Notes: generated by a model from the letters alone, not told the origin. Positions 1 to 13,369 are shown, numbered from the stretch's first letter. The stretch is DNA of 64,000 nucleotides from Arabidopsis thaliana (GCF_000001735.4 NC_003075.7:13269001-13333000); one strand, 5' to 3'. A program made the numbers and translations.

Positions 1-133
1 GTTTTTCTATATATATAGTTATATACTGCCAATTACTATATATTTTTATTAATTAGTTTAATTTTTTTATTATCTTCAAAATTAAATAAATAATTATTAT
101 TTTAATGTAGGGATTTTAATGTGTAAGGATTAA
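1..133. other. AT-rich spacer at the left edge
   Basis: No supported gene is seen here. The sequence is AT-rich and runs up to the TAA target-site copy that bounds the MITE at 134-373. Confidence 0.5.
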
Positions 134-373
134 GAGCATCCACAATAGTGGACTCTTAGTAAAACTCTAAACAAATAATAAATATTTTATATGATTTAAA
201 TATTAGATAAGTCTCTTAAATTTGAAGAAAATTAGATCAATTGTCTTAAGAGACAATTGATCTAATTTTCTTCAAATTTAAGAGACACATCATTAAAATA
301 TATTATTTATCTATACTTATACTTGTAAGTTAGTTAAGAAACCCATGTTTAGAGACTTCCATTGAGGATGGTC
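134..373. mobile_element. MITE, PIF/Harbinger (Tourist)-like, foldback
   Basis: The 240-bp element has imperfect terminal inverted repeats: the left end reads GAGCATCCACAATAGTGG, and the right end read in reverse is GACCATCCTCAATGG. It is flanked by TAA on both sides (131-133 and 374-376), the 3-bp target duplication usual for PIF/Harbinger elements. Its middle is a perfect inverted repeat: a 36-nt arm at 211-246, a 4-nt loop, and the matching arm at 251-286. There is no coding capacity. The family call is inferred from the TIR style and target size. The boundaries and palindrome are read directly. Confidence 0.75.
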
Positions 374-376
374 TAA

Positions 377-3300
377 GGGTATTTCATAAGCTCATGTGAA
401 TAAAATATATATACATGCTCGTCTCTAGTATAATAACTCAATACTCTTCAAGTGAAACAAAAACATATGTACAGTTCCTGTCTTATAATTTATATTTCTC
501 ACCATATGGTAGGAAAATATGTACGTCTTCTCAAAATTTCTATGGTATATCGTAAATTGGTAATATAATTGAAATTACCCATGAATACTTAAGCTTATTA
601 GATATTTATATTATTCTATATGCATGTGAAGCCAAAATTTGCCTTTTCGCTAAACAAATTTAGGCACATTATATTGCTCCAACATAATATATTATTGTTA
701 ATCCTTCTCCTAACTATGAACAGTTAAGGGAGAAATCAAGAACCTCTTTAAATAAATACAAGTTCATGAATACATAAAAATATTTCTATCTAGCCAAGTT
801 TATGTGTTCACACGCTGGTCACGCTCGCGCCAAATGATAAGGCTCGTATGATTATTATCCATGCCAAAGTCGAGATAATTCTTTACTTCTTCCCGTTAAT
901 TAATGAGTATTTTAAAAGCAATTTTAATCATTTTGAAATTATACGTTTTGAACTGACGATATGCATAAATAGACCATGAAGTGTAGGTCGACGTAAAAAA
1001 AAAAAAAAACTCTACACTGCATGCATATCCTAACAAAAAATGTTTACGTTTTACTTCTAAAACATTTTAAATCACAAAAGTATTAGGTTATTCATAAACT
1101 TCTCGGATATCAATCTTTAAAATAAATAATAAATAAAAAAATCTCGAATATCAATATCGCTAAAAAAAAGAAAAAAAAAGAAAAAAAAAAAAAGCTAGGA
1201 GTCGCCGCATTATTGATAAAGATATAGCAAACTATATACGGTGGAATCAGAAGGTTTGGTTGGAAGGATATATGATACGACTTACCAACTGAAGATGTTT
1301 AGTTAATCTATTTCTGACAAATGACAAGAAGAGTGAAACATGTATCTCGTGGCCTCTTTTCATTGGTCTCATGAGACTGTGGAAGATACGACTTTTCACA
1401 AAATCATTTATAAAAAATATTTTTGCTGACAGCAAATCATTAGGGATTAGGATCATCATACTTCTCAGTTTGGTTGCTAGTTGCTACAATTATCTCATGG
1501 TTTTGTCTTGATCTTTTTATTTCTTTTGACTGGTTATGAATGCTTTTAAACGAGTAATGGACACCGTACCCTCTAGTAGTGAAATTGTTAACATGTTAAA
1601 AACTATATTAATTATATATGTAGTATACTAGTATGTCAGTGCGATTTTAGCAAAGTCGATATATATACCTTTTCGTTTGATTGTACACTCAACAAATTAT
1701 GTAAATCCTTATAACCGGGAACGTAACCTATATCAAAGCAAGAACAACCAAGTTAAAACCAATCCTCGGAATTAAACAAAAACAAATTGGAATCTTCTTG
1801 GTATAATTTATTTCCTTCTAAGATGTCATTACCTAACGCACTATATGATTTGCCTAAGAAATAAGTATTCTCAATTGCTTGATAATGAAATATCCTCCAA
1901 TTGCTGGTATATCAACCTTTCGGATATAGTTACCATGTGTAACAATCTATTGTCTATGGCTCGAGCTAAACACTTGCATTCATGTAGCTCATCCCCAACT
2001 CCTTGAAAGTGGGACCTCTGGAAACCTAGCTATAAATCACGTTAAAAATCTTCTTAAAACAACTTTTAGAATTAGCATATGATACAGTATTGACCTACTG
2101 TACAATGGGTTTCAATGTATGTGTAAGTGAATGACAAGAAATATCAGTAGAACTTATAGTTTTCTTAAAAAAGCTTTACTTAAGCTGTGTAAGTACTTTT
2201 TAAAGTAGGTGCATTGGTTATCTAATGAAAATAGTCCAATGGTCGAAAATAAATAGACACTCCACACACATTAATTAGTGAAATCCACATATTACGAACA
2301 ATAGTTTATAACATTAACAGAAAAAGTTCATAGACTCATAGCTATATAACTAGATAATATACTTAATTAATAACAAAGATTATAGATCGCAATATCGTTT
2401 GATGCATGTCTCGTATATTTTCATGAAGGTGCTCTCCTAATTAGCCGCACAAACAGTCCCCAAACTCCACTTCTCTTTCACGTTCTCTATTACAACTTGC
2501 TTCTTTGTTTATTTTAAATTTATACTAAAATAGTCGAGCTATTAGTATTTAAATTAGTACATACATCAATGATTGCTCCGTAAGATATCATGAACTTCTT
2601 CTTGAAGATTTCGTGTTAGAATTAGTAATTGATTGCAATTTCTTATACACTTATGAGAACCAATCAATCAATTGGTGACTAAATTTGATTCTATGTTCCT
2701 ATGAAAGTACACAAAATTGTAAACAATCCATTGGATTGTCACGTTTGTCGAAGACATAATCCAGCATGATTTGAAGCCAATCTATGACATTAAACTAGAA
2801 GAAATCAACCAATTCATTAACTCCCCAAAAAGCTTGCATCTAACATGTTTGTTTTCAAAACTTAACAAACAATTAATGTGTAAATAAATCACGTTTCTAA
2901 ATGTGGATCGTTACAATGTCTTTCGAGGATGATATAGATCATTTAATTCAACTTAGAAAATGATAATTTTTCACTCTGCAAACTAAAATCGTTGTGGTAT
3001 ATACACACATGTATATGTGATGCATTACGTTTAAAACGCTTTAATTATCGGAGTTTGGCTCCATGTACGCTAGCTATAACACTCTAACCATCCCGTCTTC
3101 TCAATATATATTTTACAGTTGAAATAAAGATTAAATTTTGCAATATATATATAGATATTCACACTAATCCTAAAAATTTATCACATAGTATATTAGTTTT
3201 TTTTCTTCAAAGTCTAGGTTATTGTAATTTCTATTTATAAGACCATATAAAACATATAGATTAGCATTACCCTTTGTGTTGATCATGTACTGAGATTCAA

Positions 3301-6160
3301 TCTACAGTTTTATTTCCGAATCTTAAGCTGGTGGGTTCGATCACATGCAAATTACAATTGTCTATTAGTATTACGTAAATACGAATATACATCCATATGT
3401 AAGAACACGTGTGTATAACTGTGTATATCTCCAATATACGTGCATCTACATCTATAAGTTTACATTGTTTTCGTTATCTTCTACCTAAATTTATTAATTT
3501 TCATTTGGGTCCTATTGTTATGTCGATTAATACCCTTTAATTTAGGCTGATGTTCTAAGTCCAAACATACAAACAGCCAATCTTAACACAAAATCTTAAT
3601 CTCAGCATGCGGGCAAAATTGCGACCATACAACTATTATGCTATGATGGTTCTAGTAATAAAAGCAGGCATTTAGTTTGGAAAAAAAGTAAAATCTCCTT
3701 AGAGTACTTTAATTAGTAACCAGTGCTATAAACGAATTGTAACCAACACGCAATGGAATCAATAACACTCTATTAACTTAATATAGATATGAGAAACTCG
3801 TGCTTTTAATCTTTGTTAAAACGTCGACAAAAAAAAAGTTTTTTTCTGTTAATTAGTTCTCCTCTTTTTAAAGTTTTAAATTTTTGATTTCATAACTCAC
3901 TATTAATTGCGATATGTGGGGTCACCTAAGATCCTCCAAGAACTTATATTCTTGATGAACATATATTGTTCACAAATTGGAATCATAATCTTATCGTATG
4001 ATTGTATGTATATGTGTCACGTAGTTGGACTTTTAACCACTATTAGATCTTTCCAAATATCCTCTCTCTTTTTTTGCTTCAAATTTGTTTTTTTTGTGCA
4101 CACACATCTTATATTATTAATATATAAAATTGGATGAGCTTTATAAGAGTTTTAATTACATATAGGAAAAATAGAACTAATTAATAAGATTTAGATATAT
4201 GTATAAACGTATTTATATATTGACATGTAAGTTTTAAAATAATATATCGTCATGGGAAATATTTTTAAAAATCTTAAAATACAGTATGGACTTATATATT
4301 CATACTAAAACCTAGTGGGGTTTTTTTTTGTGTGTACATGAAAAGTGGTAAAAGTATTTTCTCTTTTTTAATTTTGTTAGATTAAAAATATGTTAAGGTA
4401 GCTTGTTTTGTTTATCGTCATGTGTTAAAGTGTACTATATGGTAAAGATTTATACAGTAGCATGTGTAAGCGGGTTCATGAGTAGGAGAGAATTAAATTC
4501 TGCCTTAATTAAACAAAGGTTTCGATTAGCCGTACGTACCGCCATTAATAGGGAGCATAATTATCACCCATTAGGGAGCATACTTTGACCACTAGGGGAA
4601 AATTAGAAACCTATGGTAATCGTATTAATTAATACGGCCAAAATTAATTCTAATTAACATATAAAACTGTTTCCCACAACTAATTTTTATAGATATATCA
4701 CCTTTTAGATAAAATATAGAAATTCTTTCTTCATATATATGTTACTAACAAATAAAAATCATACCGATGCAATGACCTACAATCTGACCGGTTAGCTCAA
4801 CAACTCAGTATTTGAGAAATGTAATTTTGTTCGATTACCATAGGTTTTTATTTGTATAAATCTAAATATAATCATATTACTTCTTTTTTTATCGAAATAT
4901 AATCATATTAACTCACGCGAAGAAACTATAATAATCCATCTGACTTCTGGTTCGTAAATATTGTCATACTTAATTAGAGACGAATTGTTCTCATGGTAAT
5001 CAGCAAAAGATCGAATTTCCTAATTTCTAATACTAGTCCAGAAATATGGTATAGATTTTTATCATAATTTTTTTTGTCTAGATATAATAAAGTGTAAATG
5101 GATAGCCACCCACCCACTCCTCTCGTATAATGTAAATTTCTCATTTTTTTAATGATGCCAAATCCATATAATCGGAATTTCAACCACCGTATTTGGGCTA
5201 TAGATCATAACTAAAGTTATGGAAATAAATGAATAAATTAAAAAATGTTAAGTAGAAAAAATAAGTATCAACAAGAGAGAAGGAAGAAGAAGACATAAGC
5301 TAACAGTTGTCCGAAATTGATTTTGGCAAAAGGTGATCTTTGATTTTGCTTAAAACATCGAATCAGAACATTTAATTTAGTTGTTTCCTCATTTCTTTCA
5401 TCTATGGAGTTTAGTATACCCAATAAATTTGATTAGTTACTTATTCCAGCTCCTATTATTATATTTAACACACATAATGTAAAACAGACGCGTATAATTT
5501 ATATAGAAACTGTATGTAGTTAAAAACGACATACTAGTACTGATGACTCTTTGTTTACGTAAATTTGTATTCTCAAAGAAAAAAAGTAACTACCTTTTGT
5601 TATGGTCTCTAAGAAAAAACAAAAGTACTTTACAGTTTTCTTAGTGACCATTCTGTAAGAATATCAAATAGTGAAAAATAGGTAAACGAGAATCTTTTTT
5701 TCTGTGTAACAATATTGTATTAGTGAAGGATTATTAATTACGAGACTATTATCTAAAACGCATTAGTGACCCTTTTGGATTTAAATCGTAGCAGCCGACT
5801 AAACCAAAATATTTAGAAAGTTTTCCAAAAACAAACAACATTAAAACACATTTAAACTCGTACACAATAATAGAAACTAAACTATTTTTAGCAGACTAAA
5901 GTCTAAACAACATTACGTTTAAAAATTGATAATCAGTGTTTTATAGAACTGGCGATCTCCTAAAGATGAACCACCGAGAAGTTTCAAGATAAAAACAAAA
6001 ATAAAAATAGCCAAACACTCTTATCTATTCATCCATTTGCAGGTCAATGACACCGTATTTTTCCACAATCGAATCTTCCTTATTCTTTACACAAACTTCT
6101 TCTCTGTATGTAAGTAAACTAATATTAAAATTGAACTTGTCAAAGACTTTCCTCTTGGTC
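377..6160. other. Gene-free AT-rich spacer upstream of ACS7
   Basis: This stretch holds homopolymer A runs (about 995-1008 and 1164-1192) and many short AT tracts. Open frames are under 80 codons, have no recognisable domain and look like chance. The distal promoter of ACS7 probably lies in its right part. Nothing else can be supported. Confidence 0.5.
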
Positions 6161-6167
6161 ACGTCTG

Positions 6168-6281
6168 CTATATATACTCCTTCATTCACACAAATGTTTA
6201 ACTCCAACACACTTCTCTTTCTCTCAACCTCTCTCCCTCTCTCTCTCCGATTGTGTTTTTAGAGCTGTCACGTGTCACGTG
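6168..6281 (+). promoter_or_regulatory. ACS7 core promoter and leader: TATA box, CT tract, tandem CACGTGTC
   Basis: A TATA-like CTATATATAC lies at about 6168-6177. A pyrimidine-rich leader follows (about 6216-6249), typical of Arabidopsis 5' UTRs. The motif CACGTGTC occurs twice in direct succession at about 6269-6282, only 25 bases before the ATG. This is the G-box/ABRE-type core bound by bZIP and bHLH factors. Its place in the leader rather than upstream of the TATA box is unusual. Function is inferred. Confidence 0.5.
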
Positions 6282-6306
6282 TCAGGTTCGAAGCTCTAAG
6301 AAAAAA

Positions 6307-7946
6307 ATGGGTCTTCCTCTAATGATGGAGAGATCATCAAACAACAACAACGTCGAGCTTTCTCGAGTGGCGGTTTCAGACACTCACGGCGAAGACTCAC
6401 CGTACTTCGCCGGCTGGAAAGCTTACGACGAAAATCCTTACGACGAATCTCATAACCCTTCCGGTGTCATCCAAATGGGTCTCGCTGAGAATCAGGTAAT
6501 AAAATCTTTCATATAGTCAACTTTTTTTTATTAATTGTTATATATTGCGATAATGTATTAATTGTCTCTTTCGATCATTTTTTTCCTACAAACAGGTCTC
6601 GTTTGATCTTCTTGAAACTTACTTGGAGAAGAAGAATCCAGAAGGTTCGATGTGGGGATCAAAAGGAGCTCCTGGGTTCCGTGAAAACGCATTGTTTCAA
6701 GACTACCACGGTCTCAAAACTTTCAGACAAGCCATGGCTAGTTTCATGGAACAGATTCGAGGAGGCAAAGCTAGATTTGATCCTGACCGGATCGTCCTCA
6801 CCGCCGGAGCCACCGCCGCTAACGAACTCTTAACTTTCATTCTCGCCGATCCTAACGACGCCCTTCTAGTTCCCACACCGTATTATCCAGGGTACGTCAC
6901 ACTTTATAATAAGATATATAATGAATTAAATTAAGAAATATGGTCATTCGTATATATGAAGATAAACTACAAAGAAATAGCTGCAACTAACTAACACCAT
7001 TTAAAAGAAAGTTATAATCTAGCAAATCTTTTATTTTCGATATTTAATGCATTGTATTTACCGAACCGTTTATTTATTTCATTACAGATTCGATAGAGAT
7101 TTGAGATGGAGAACCGGAGTGAAAATAGTACCCATCCACTGCGACAGCTCGAACCATTTCCAGATAACCCCGGAGGCGCTAGAGTCGGCGTACCAAACGG
7201 CTCGTGACGCGAACATTAGAGTCCGAGGAGTGCTCATAACCAACCCATCGAACCCATTAGGGGCGACGGTCCAAAAGAAGGTTCTAGAAGATCTCCTTGA
7301 CTTCTGCGTACGCAAGAATATTCACTTGGTCTCAGACGAGATCTACTCCGGCTCCGTCTTCCATGCCTCCGAGTTCACAAGCGTTGCCGAGATCGTAGAA
7401 AACATAGATGACGTGTCAGTAAAGGAACGAGTTCACATCGTCTACAGTCTCTCCAAGGATCTTGGTCTTCCTGGTTTCCGCGTGGGAACTATATACTCGT
7501 ACAACGATAATGTTGTTCGGACAGCGAGAAGGATGTCGAGCTTCACGCTTGTCTCGTCTCAGACACAACATATGCTGGCTTCTATGTTGTCGGATGAGGA
7601 GTTTACGGAGAAGTACATTAGGATAAACCGGGAAAGACTTAGAAGACGGTACGATACCATTGTGGAAGGGCTTAAGAAGGCAGGGATTGAGTGTTTGAAA
7701 GGGAACGCAGGGCTATTTTGTTGGATGAATTTGGGTTTCTTGCTCGAAAAGAAAACTAAAGACGGCGAGCTCCAGCTTTGGGATGTGATCTTAAAGGAGC
7801 TGAACCTGAATATATCTCCGGGATCTTCGTGCCACTGCTCGGAGGTCGGATGGTTTAGGGTTTGTTTTGCTAATATGAGTGAGAACACTTTGGAGATTGC
7901 GTTGAAGAGAATACATGAGTTCATGGACCGACGAAGGAGGTTTTGA
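6307..7946 (+). CDS. ACS7: 1-aminocyclopropane-1-carboxylate synthase 7 (type III ACS)
   Basis: This PLP enzyme of the aspartate aminotransferase fold converts S-adenosylmethionine to ACC, the committed step of ethylene synthesis in the cytosol. Three coding exons were read: 6307-6495, 6596-6891 and 7088-7946. They join in phase to 447 residues, the length expected for ACS7. Visible motifs are [16 protein letters not shown] near the N-terminus, GLAENQVSF, NPSNPLG and the PLP-lysine block [14 protein letters not shown], with the lysine near residue 285. The protein stops shortly after FMDRRRRF. It therefore lacks the C-terminal CDPK and MAPK phosphorylation sites of type I and II enzymes, which defines type III. 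In the family, type III stability is controlled by ubiquitin ligase rather than by that tail. The ATG at 6307 follows a run of A and matches the known N-terminus. Confidence 0.97.
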
Positions 7947-10670
7947 AATGTTAAAAAAAAAAGTAAAGTAAATCCGTTTTTTTGGTGGTTAAATATATGG
8001 GGGAGGGGTAATTAATTTTTTAGGAAAGAGAAGATAATTAATTTAAACCCATTGATGTAAAATGGGTTTTGATTTGTTTCTCTTTTCTAGATATTATTGT
8101 TTGTTTTCTTGCTTGGACAAAGCAAGTTAATTTCATGTTCATCAAGGTTGATTTGTAATATTTATTGTTATAAACGAATTTTTTAAAATATAAAGCATTA
8201 CAGAAACATCTCTATCGGAAAATTATCCCTATTACTTAAGTACGGCAAAAACAAATATATTTATATTGTTAAGATAATGATACACCTCGCAAATATATTA
8301 TAGACAGTAGATACAGATTTACTTATTGTTCTTGAAGGTTATACATCTGTATGTAATATTTGTTGACTTTTTTGTCAAGTTAATATTTGTTGTCGTATAC
8401 AGAAAATGGGTCTAAATAATTTTATTTCAATATGGTTATGTCATTGTTGTTGTAATTTTCTGTAAAGAGGTTAGTGTTGTTATGTGGTCGGGTCTTTTTT
8501 TGACTTGGTCACTGTACAACTCTAACAAGAAATGTGTTCTTTTTCTTCTCTTAATACTAGTTATCCGAATACACACACGGTTTCGATGAGATCGAACTAG
8601 TTTTGTGTGGCTACCAATTAGTGAGGTATTTATGACGATTTATGACAAAAAAATATTGAAACAACTATTATATTGTATTTAGGGTTACATGTATAATTTT
8701 AGGATTTTGATAACCAAATAATTAATTGCAGTAACAAATATTCTTAAATAAAACATTTTGATGTTTGTTCTAGATTAACATAATAGAAACCTTTAACTAA
8801 TCATATAACTCGAAATATAATATCTAAATTACAAACAAATCAGCTTATAAAAGAAGTGCACATTCAAGTTTTCCGTACGTTACAATGAGAAATATATTTG
8901 TTGTGATATCATTCGGGCGATTTTTAAAATTTGGTCTACCAGATATTCATTTTCAATAACGAAATTTGAATGATTAAATTTTAAACAAATGGTTGATTCC
9001 TAGCTAAAGTCTCTAAGTTATTTCGTTTTCTTGGCCAAGTCGAGGTCGTATACCACTTGGTTGAATAAAAACAAATCAATTTAAGTGCAAAGACAATGGA
9101 CCATTGTCAACGGTCTCTACTAAAATAATATAAATAATGCAAATTATAGTTACATGTATTCAACACACATATTTTTTTCTAAAAAGTGTATAAATATACA
9201 GTATTGTATTTGGAATGAGTTCATCTATACAATAATGACAGGGAATGCCGGAATGGTATCTATGGTATAGAAGTTGCATGCAACAGAACTATAGACATTT
9301 CTTACATCATGCACCTAGAACTAAACCAATCATGTTTAATACATCATTTTTTTTATATTAAAAACTTGCTTTAGATAAATCACTAGATCGAAAGTCAGGA
9401 CTATAGTATATAGGTAAAGTTGAACCTGGCGAACTCTAAATTTACAATTGAATTCTGAATATTTTTCAATTGCACCAACATTTCCAAATTTATACGTATT
9501 TTTATAAATCCATATCATATATATACTTTGACTTAGTTAGTTTTTTTATGTTATGAGTATTTATTGCTTTCGTTATGTCATGCACAAATAATAAACATAT
9601 ACGTACATACTTTGACTTACATAGCTTATAGCTATGTATAAAATTAATGTTATAATACTTCAACTTACAGCTAATTAGGAGAAGTAGTATTTGATTTGAC
9701 TAGTCCTTCCAAAGGAAACCCCCCTTAATTAAGCTTATTAAATTGAGTTTCGAAAGCGTCAAGGAAATTTAAGAATGTAAGACTAGTAGACTTTGCATGC
9801 ATAATCCTTTTAAATTAATCACCGATTTGACATTTTAGTCTCTTAATTTTGCATGCTTCATTATGTCTTTGTACTTTACTACTTTTGACTTTATACATGC
9901 TCATGTCATTATCTACGTATCTAATACAATTTCTTGTACTCGAAGTTTTGGGTCAAACCTAGTTACCTTTTCTTCTTGTTAATTTTAGCATGAATTGATC
10001 ATTAATCTCAATAACATTATAAAACAGATACACATTTATTCTAACCAGTTTCCTTAACCGATTAATTATGATACATTTCAAAAACCGGCTACGTGATAGG
10101 CGTCTTCGAATTTTGGTGCCTCTTATATATTTAGTTCCAAAAGCTTTGCACGGGAATACTTTTGACTTTAGTACGTTCGTGTATTTTATAGTAATGGTCA
10201 AAAGATTCAATAATTTATTTGTAATTTTGTGACAACTGGTACCAAAAGTTTTGTGACAGGTGCAAAGATAGACTTATATCAAACTTTCGTATAATAAGAA
10301 AGTTTTTTTTTTTGTACGTTTGTCAACAACAACATGCAAAAACATGATATTTTCAAATAAAAATAGCATTTTTCATACAGACAGTGCAAGTTTAACGAAT
10401 CAAATATAGCCTTTTCATTCATAACTAATGCCGAATCTAATCTAAACGCACGATGATGCAAAATACAATCAAAACCCCACGACTTCTTTCAAGAATTATG
10501 AGGCCATTTACTTTCTCTTTTGTTTTTCTTTGGTACGTAAATTTACAAATGTGATTGATTTGCCTACTAAACGAATTTTTTTTTATCTACCCTTATGTAT
10601 TCTGATAGTAAATGTTCAAATTCAATCTTACTTCTTAGAATCAAAAATGTGAAGAATAAAAAACCTCATC
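7947..10670. other. Spacer downstream of ACS7
   Basis: The first 250 bases should hold the ACS7 3' UTR. The rest is AT-rich with no recognisable gene, RNA or repeat. Small open frames on the minus strand at 9336-10461 show no domain or codon bias. Confidence 0.45.
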
Positions 10671-10964
10671 CACACGTGTGTCGCGGTCGTTAGGATTTTC
10701 CAACCCAATGCTACTTTTTGAGGGTCAAAGGTCAATTGAACAGCTGGAAGAATCTTAGCCGTCAGATCAGTCCCCACCGCACACGCGTATCACGCTGACA
10801 GGCTGGCGCCTAAAATCATTGGCCAAGTCCCACGTGTGAACTAATCATCAACGTCGTCATTAGTTTTACTACATTGGTCTCGTCTTCGTGTCGTATTACG
10901 ATCGAGCTGCTTCACAATTATGTTCTTATGGACTTATCTATACAACAACCCGAAACCTATAAAT
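10671..10964 (+). promoter_or_regulatory. Promoter-like island without an obvious gene
   Basis: This relatively GC-rich block sits in an AT-rich spacer. It holds the palindrome CACACGTGTG (10671-10680), a CAACCCAATG block, GCCGTCAGATCAG, ACACGCGTATCACG, a CATTGGCCAA CCAAT-type box, CCCACGTGTG (about 10829-10838) and AACGTCGTCAT. A TATA-like CCTATAAATC follows at about 10956-10965. Order and spacing resemble a plus-strand plant promoter, yet no open frame of note follows. Whether it drives a non-coding transcript is unknown. Confidence 0.35.
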
Positions 10965-11930
10965 CTTTATTGTCAAAAGGAAATACACATTACACACTAT
11001 ACACGTACTTATATTGGACCCAAAAGTGGTTAGGTTAAAAGTGTTTGTATCAGTTCTAGTAATTACTAAATTAGAATATTGGTATAGTTCCGTTTTTTTT
11101 CTTTTTCTAAATGATAATTCAATAATTCATATCATCCATTGTATGTAATCTGTAAAAAGTACGGACAGAAATTCATTGATCAGAAACTTTTTTTTTTTAA
11201 TAACCAAATTTTGTGGCATCATCATTAATTCCGAACACAGAGATTGATATATCACACTTACATATATAGATTAGTTGGATGATTGCTATATCATTGCTAT
11301 TGAAAAATTGCAAAAAGTTCTTCTAATTCAGATGATATAAAATGTGACTGTACATTTACTTATTATTTAATAAAGTCGAATTTGTAGTTGAAAATAAATA
11401 CTTGTAATCAAGTGGTTTGTACTACTAGTAGTCTAGTACCCACGTCGTATCATAACTTCATTCAAATTTGCAAGTGTATGTGTTGGAGACTTTGAATTAT
11501 ATACTAAAAATAAATAGGCAAAAAATAAACTGAATTTCCAAAAATTCTTTAAATGATTTCGTACGTGTATTATTGCTTGTGATCTTTGTTTTTGTTTAGA
11601 TGATTTTAGTGAGACGAGAAAAAAAGAGAAGAAGATAAAAATGCATGACATCACATGTCAGTGGATCCAGAGTATTATTTGATGACAATCTAGTCAGATT
11701 AGGCATTCGGTGTTTAATCAAGTACTTGTATATGATAGCTAGCTAATCATTAAGCAAAAAAATGAGATCCAATGACTAATTAATATATTTGATTAGCGTG
11801 TTTAATGAAGATGACATATAATTATAATACGGTGTTGGGTGAGATATACTTTGTTACTCGCTTTGTACATACAACAAGTGTTTGCATTATTTTATTCCTC
11901 TTGAATATATTGAATATTACGGATGAGTCT
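10965..11930. other. Spacer, nothing recognised
   Basis: The sequence after the promoter-like island is AT-rich. No exon, hairpin or repeat that I could support was found. Confidence 0.4.
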
Positions 11931-11939
11931 GATTGTTTC

Positions 11940-12700
11940 TCAATAGTTTTGGAATGGCAATAATTTTATCAGGAAACAAAAAAAACGAAAAACAAGGTGA
12001 TAACAAAAAGAACAATAGGAATATGAATGAAAAAAACAAAAAAGAACAAGAAAAACAGAAAATGATAATAAGTAGGAACCAAGAGAAACATAGAAATAGA
12101 ACAAAATGATTATGGTAAATGGTAACAAAAAAGGTGAATTAATATTTAATATAATAATTACTAAATAATCATTTATTTGAATTTTGTTTATTATTTTCAT
12201 TTAAAATTAAAGTTCTGTATAAATTTAAAATAATTTATATTATAAATTTTTCTTCAAAACATTTATTTATTTTATAGTAAAATTTTCAATTATATTACAA
12301 AGTTAAAATAAGTTTCACTTTAAAACATTTATTTATACTAATTTAAAATAAATTCATAACATTCATTAAATTGAAAGTTTGATAAATTTTTTTATATATA
12401 TCAATATATACTAAAGATATGTAAAATATTATATTTAAATATAAATATTATCATAAAAGCTATTTTAAATTTATTTAATAAATAAAAACGAATTTTATTT
12501 TTTTGTTCCTCTTGGTTCCTCTACAATTTTGTTCTATCATTTTTTTTTTTTTGAGGAATGATGAGGAAAAATGTAAGACCCATATGTATAAAAATGGAAC
12601 AAAAATACCTTGCAAATGGTAAAAAAAACTGAGGAACAAAGAGGAATACAAACTTTCCTACTCATTCTTTTCCTAAAAAATGGTTATGAATAGGAGCCAA
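11940..12700. repeat. Degenerate AT-rich repeat, probable non-autonomous DNA transposon debris
   Basis: The left part (about 11975-12135) is rich in GGAACAAGAGAAAC-type and AGAACAAAATGAT words. The right part (about 12490-12660) carries the same words inverted, such as TTTTGTTCCTCTTGGTTCC and TTTTGTTCTATCATT. Between them lies very AT-rich filler. The inverted placement suggests an old foldback or MITE. No clean terminal repeat or target duplication could be fixed, so family and ends are uncertain. The long open frames here are low-complexity artefacts. Confidence 0.35.
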
Positions 12701-12781
12701 TAATTTAGTAATTTACACAAATCGAATATTTCTATGCGTGAGAGGTGAGACCTAACAATTCAATTCAAATTTGACATTATT

Positions 12782-12837
12782 TGGGCCTCCTTCTTAAGAT
12801 TCGCCTACGTTTGATCAATCTAATTTCATATTGGGCT
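12782..12837 (+). promoter_or_regulatory. Site II elements of the ATP synthase g promoter
   Basis: Two TGGGCY motifs lie at 12782-12787 (TGGGCC) and 12832-12837 (TGGGCT). Such motifs are bound by TCP factors and are common in plant promoters for mitochondrial and ribosomal proteins, which fits the gene downstream. Confidence 0.5.
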
Positions 12838-13369
12838 ATTAAGAGTTATTAAAGGCTCATATGAGGCCTGTAATGTTTTTTTCGCCGCATTATCGGAAAA
12901 ACCTCAAGAAGAAGAGTGGTGACATAACAAAACCCCAAAAGCTCCCAAGCCTAGAGATTCTGTTGTTGATCCGATTCCCGCTCTCCTTCTCCGGTAGTAC
13001 AATCTCCGTCGCCGGTTACATCAGCCAGGTAAGAGACATTAGTTTTTATTTTGTTTCGAAGTTTCATCTCTTTTCTTTCCACTTTATCCCCTTCAAGGAA
13101 TTTGTGCTAGATCTACGCTTTTAGGTCGCTGGCATTTGATTGATTTTGGACCAACAAAAGCTAATTTAAATGTTCATGAGGTCTTGAGATTTGATGATTA
13201 GGCTTTTATTTTGTCGAGACTGATGTTAGGTCGAACTATGTTGATTTAGGTTTGGGATTCGATTTGATTTTATGGAATTGGATTCCTTAGATAGATCCTT
13301 TATATGCATCCGTTAGGTCCTCTTTTAATTTGTAATTCTAAACTGTGTCTTAGGGAAGAGTTTTAAGAG

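Noticed and set aside
3907-4137. A 76-codon open frame in the left spacer
   Set aside because: It has no domain, no codon bias and AT-rich low complexity, and the spacer lacks a promoter for it.
6194-6262. A 22-codon upstream ORF ([13 protein letters not shown]...) before ACS7
   Set aside because: Its ATG lies only about 20 bases after the TATA box, so it is probably upstream of the transcription start.
11940-12200. An 86-codon hydrophobic frame on the minus strand
   Set aside because: It is translation of A-rich repeat words (poly Phe/Leu/Ser) and not a membrane protein.
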